From an uncultured Bacteroidales bacterium (GTDB lineage: Bacteria > Bacteroidota > Bacteroidia > Bacteroidales > UBA932), in the NCBI GenBank assembly GCA_900316045.1, contig ONBM01000039.1:1-64000 (forward strand): a stretch of DNA of 64,000 nucleotides, read 5' to 3'. Below the pieces are notes generated by a model. It saw only the letters and a list, made by a program, of their open reading frames with translations. It was not told the origin of the DNA and ran no database searches. How positions within the stretch are numbered: position 1 is the stretch's first letter; every line of letters begins with the position of its first letter. This document shows, piece by piece, positions 62,805-64,000 of this stretch. Made by a program: the position numbers and the translations under genes.

Positions 62805-63157
62805 ATTCCAGCATTCTTATTTTTAATAGTCTCGATTGATGACACAAGCTCATTCCATGACGCATCCATTTCCTTCAGCTGCTCCAAGCCCTTGTCCGTT
62901 ATGCAATAATATTTCCTAGGAGGTCCCTGAGGAGACTCCTCCCACCTGTAAGACAGCAGCCCCTGATTCTTCTGACGAATGAGCAGAGGGTAGATGGTGC
63001 CCTCGACCACCAGCATGTTCGCATCCTTCAATTCCTGGAGGATGGTGCTGGCATAAGCCTCCTTGCGACTCAAAATGCTGAGTATGCAATATTCCAGCAC
63101 GCCCTTACGCATCTGTGAACGTATGTTATCCGATATTTTGTCTGCTTTCATGTTCAT
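62801..63157 (-). CDS. PadR family transcriptional regulator
   Basis: This 118-residue regulator has a winged-helix domain (KGVLEYCILSILSRKEAYAS; TILQELKDANMLVVEGTIYP; LLIRQKNQGLLSYRWEESPQ; GPPRKYYCITDKGLEQLKE) and a short C-terminal dimerisation helix, the small PadR-s2 type. It is encoded between two pspC genes and probably represses its own operon, as neighbours of this kind commonly do. The start at 63157 reads MNMKADK; 63151 is possible. Confidence 0.93.
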   Translation of the reverse strand: MNMKADKISDNIRSQMRKGVLEYCILSILSRKEAYASTILQELKDANMLVVEGTIYPLLIRQKNQGLLSYRWEESPQGPPRKYYCITDKGLEQLKEMDASWNELVSSIETIKNKNAGI

Positions 63158-63162
63158 AATGA

Positions 63163-63789
63163 TTATTTATTAGATGAGAACTTTGCCATATTTTCAGCGG
63201 AAGGCTTCAAACCATGCATGAGGCATTTCTCGTAAGGAGTCTTCGCCGCCGGCGTGACTATCATCATGACTAGATAAAATATAAGCCCGGTGCCCCACAA
63301 GAGGCAGACCAGCAGAGTGACTACCCTAATGATTGTGGTATCTATGTCGAAGTACACAGCCAATCCGGCACAGACTCCGGCAATAGCCTTATTGTCCTTA
63401 TCCCTGAACAATTTCCTCTTGCAATTGCCCTGAATCCCGGAATATGAGAAATCCGGCCCACTGCCATATTCTTCTTCTGCATTTCCGTCGGCTCTGCCAG
63501 TCCCGTCGGCAGGCTCCGCTGAGCCGTCGGGCATTCCAAGCTGCTCCACGACCCTCCTGACCATATCGTAATCCACTACCCTGTTAACCTGTCCTCCGGT
63601 CGCCTGAGCGAAAAGCTCGGCGACGCGTCGCTCGATTTCCGACATTACCTCATCGGAAGAAGCCTGAGAATCCATCTTCAGGCGTGACTTGAAGTGCCTG
63701 AAATAATCTGAAAGCCTGTCATAGGCATCTTCATTGAAGGAAAATTCCCTTCCGCCAACGCTTGCGCTAACTACTTTATTCATTTTCAA
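63163..63789 (-). CDS. PspC-domain membrane protein, small
   Basis: The 208-residue protein has the same N-terminal domain as its partner (SVGGREFSFNEDAYDRLSDY to VVEQLGMPDG, about 8-90), a variable Gly/Asp/Glu-rich linker, then PspC (KRKLFRDKDNKAIAGVCAGL and YFDIDTTIIRVVTLLVCLLW, about 128-175), with one or two transmembrane helices and TPAAKTPYEKCLMHG near the end. It is the promoter-proximal gene of the pspC-padR-pspC operon. Confidence 0.87.
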   Translation of the reverse strand: MKMNKVVSASVGGREFSFNEDAYDRLSDYFRHFKSRLKMDSQASSDEVMSEIERRVAELFAQATGGQVNRVVDYDMVRRVVEQLGMPDGSAEPADGTGRADGNAEEEYGSGPDFSYSGIQGNCKRKLFRDKDNKAIAGVCAGLAVYFDIDTTIIRVVTLLVCLLWGTGLIFYLVMMIVTPAAKTPYEKCLMHGLKPSAENMAKFSSNK

Positions 63790-63825
63790 AAAGTATTTAT
63801 TATCGATTCATGGTAGAATCCGATG

Positions 63826-63857
63826 CAAAGATATACAAATTTTTCAATACCTTGCAA
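63826..63857 (-). promoter_or_regulatory. promoter of the pspC-padR-pspC operon
   Basis: Minus strand TTG (63855-63857), 21-base spacer, TATCTTTG (63826-63833). The start codon is 36 bases downstream. It is divergent from the promoter at 63885. Confidence 0.75.
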
Positions 63858-63884
63858 CACAAAGTATCTAAATTTTAAAATATC

Positions 63885-63915
63885 TTGCCGGAACTGAATA
63901 TTTCTGCTAACTTTA
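63885..63915 (+). promoter_or_regulatory. promoter of the gene starting at 63976
   Basis: TTG (63885-63887), 20-base spacer, TAACTTTA (63908-63915), one base off the TAnnTTTG consensus. Confidence 0.55.
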
Positions 63916-63975
63916 CCAAGGTTTGGGCATACGATGCCCGAACGCTCAGGCGCTAAAACGAATCTTTAATTATTT

Positions 63976-64000
63976 ATGAATATGAAGAAGCTTATTTCTT
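63976..64000 (+). CDS. start of an unidentified gene, cut by the window edge
   Basis: Only MNMKKLIS can be read (ATG 63976 or 63982, again in the AATATG context). The Lys-Lys-Leu-Ile start would suit a signal peptide. A promoter-like pair lies 60-90 bases upstream. Nothing more can be said. Confidence 0.5.

Overview
The window is a piece of a Bacteroidales chromosome (phylum Bacteroidota). The evidence is a SusC/RagA-type TonB-dependent transporter, PorT-like outer-membrane barrels, a DUF5597 GH35-like glycosidase, a GH77 enzyme with starch-binding-like N-terminal domains, a PG0541-type protein behind an RND pump, PspC/PadR genes, and promoters of the Bacteroidota form TTG-N19..21-TAnnTTTG with little Shine-Dalgarno signal. 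Genus cannot be told from the sequence. Most of the window is ordinary core genome; accessory DNA is concentrated around 1.8-2.0 kb and 31.4-33.7 kb.

Layout. 1-1479: 5' part of a susC gene (minus). 1775-1956: a 182-bp MITE-like element with target-site duplication. 1978-7372: tricorn protease, polyprenol-phosphate mannosyltransferase and dihydroorotase in one plus-strand run. 7377-11347: tex and a ClC channel (minus). 11544-13298: Gfo/Idh/MocA oxidoreductase and a YiiX-like lipoprotein. 13354-16209: a FAD/Fe-S lactate/glycolate-type dehydrogenase. 16345-20054: a small alpha/beta-hydrolase-like protein, xerD, dipeptidyl peptidase III and tRNA-Leu. 20164-23736: a giant AsmA-like protein. 23798-30041: a carbohydrate group (beta-helix GH141-like protein, MalQ, GH35-like enzyme). 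30187-31452: U32 protease/TrhP-like protein, followed by tandem repeats. 31641-33062: a REP-type (Y1) transposase gene between two 149-bp structured direct repeats. 33217-39152: a seven-gene minus-strand run trxA-porT-like-LOG-prenyl synthase-holB-ricT-trmB, in which trmB carries six in-frame 36-bp palindromic repeats. 39230-45815: an RND efflux operon (tetR, frameshifted; tolC; adaptor; pump; PG0541). 46020-47680: lgt and a HAD phosphatase. 47807-47884: tRNA-Val with promoter and terminator. 48027-54939: folC and an alpha-2-macroglobulin. 55246-61252: a protein with a PurL-like C-terminal domain, PhoH, pyruvate phosphate dikinase and a small barrel protein. 61767-63789: pspC-padR-pspC. 63976-64000: the first codons of another gene.

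The most interesting signals lie outside single-gene annotation: (i) a highly iterated hexamer GAATAT/ATATTC, present far above random expectation in coding and non-coding DNA, reminiscent of HIP1 in cyanobacteria; (ii) the transposase flanked by structured repeats whose hairpins are mutually exclusive; (iii) in-frame expansion of a mobile palindromic repeat inside trmB; (iv) a fresh-looking MITE immediately upstream of the tricorn gene; (v) a 26-bp duplication that rewrites the transposase C-terminus; (vi) a frameshift in the efflux regulator. Counts and alignments given here were made by eye.
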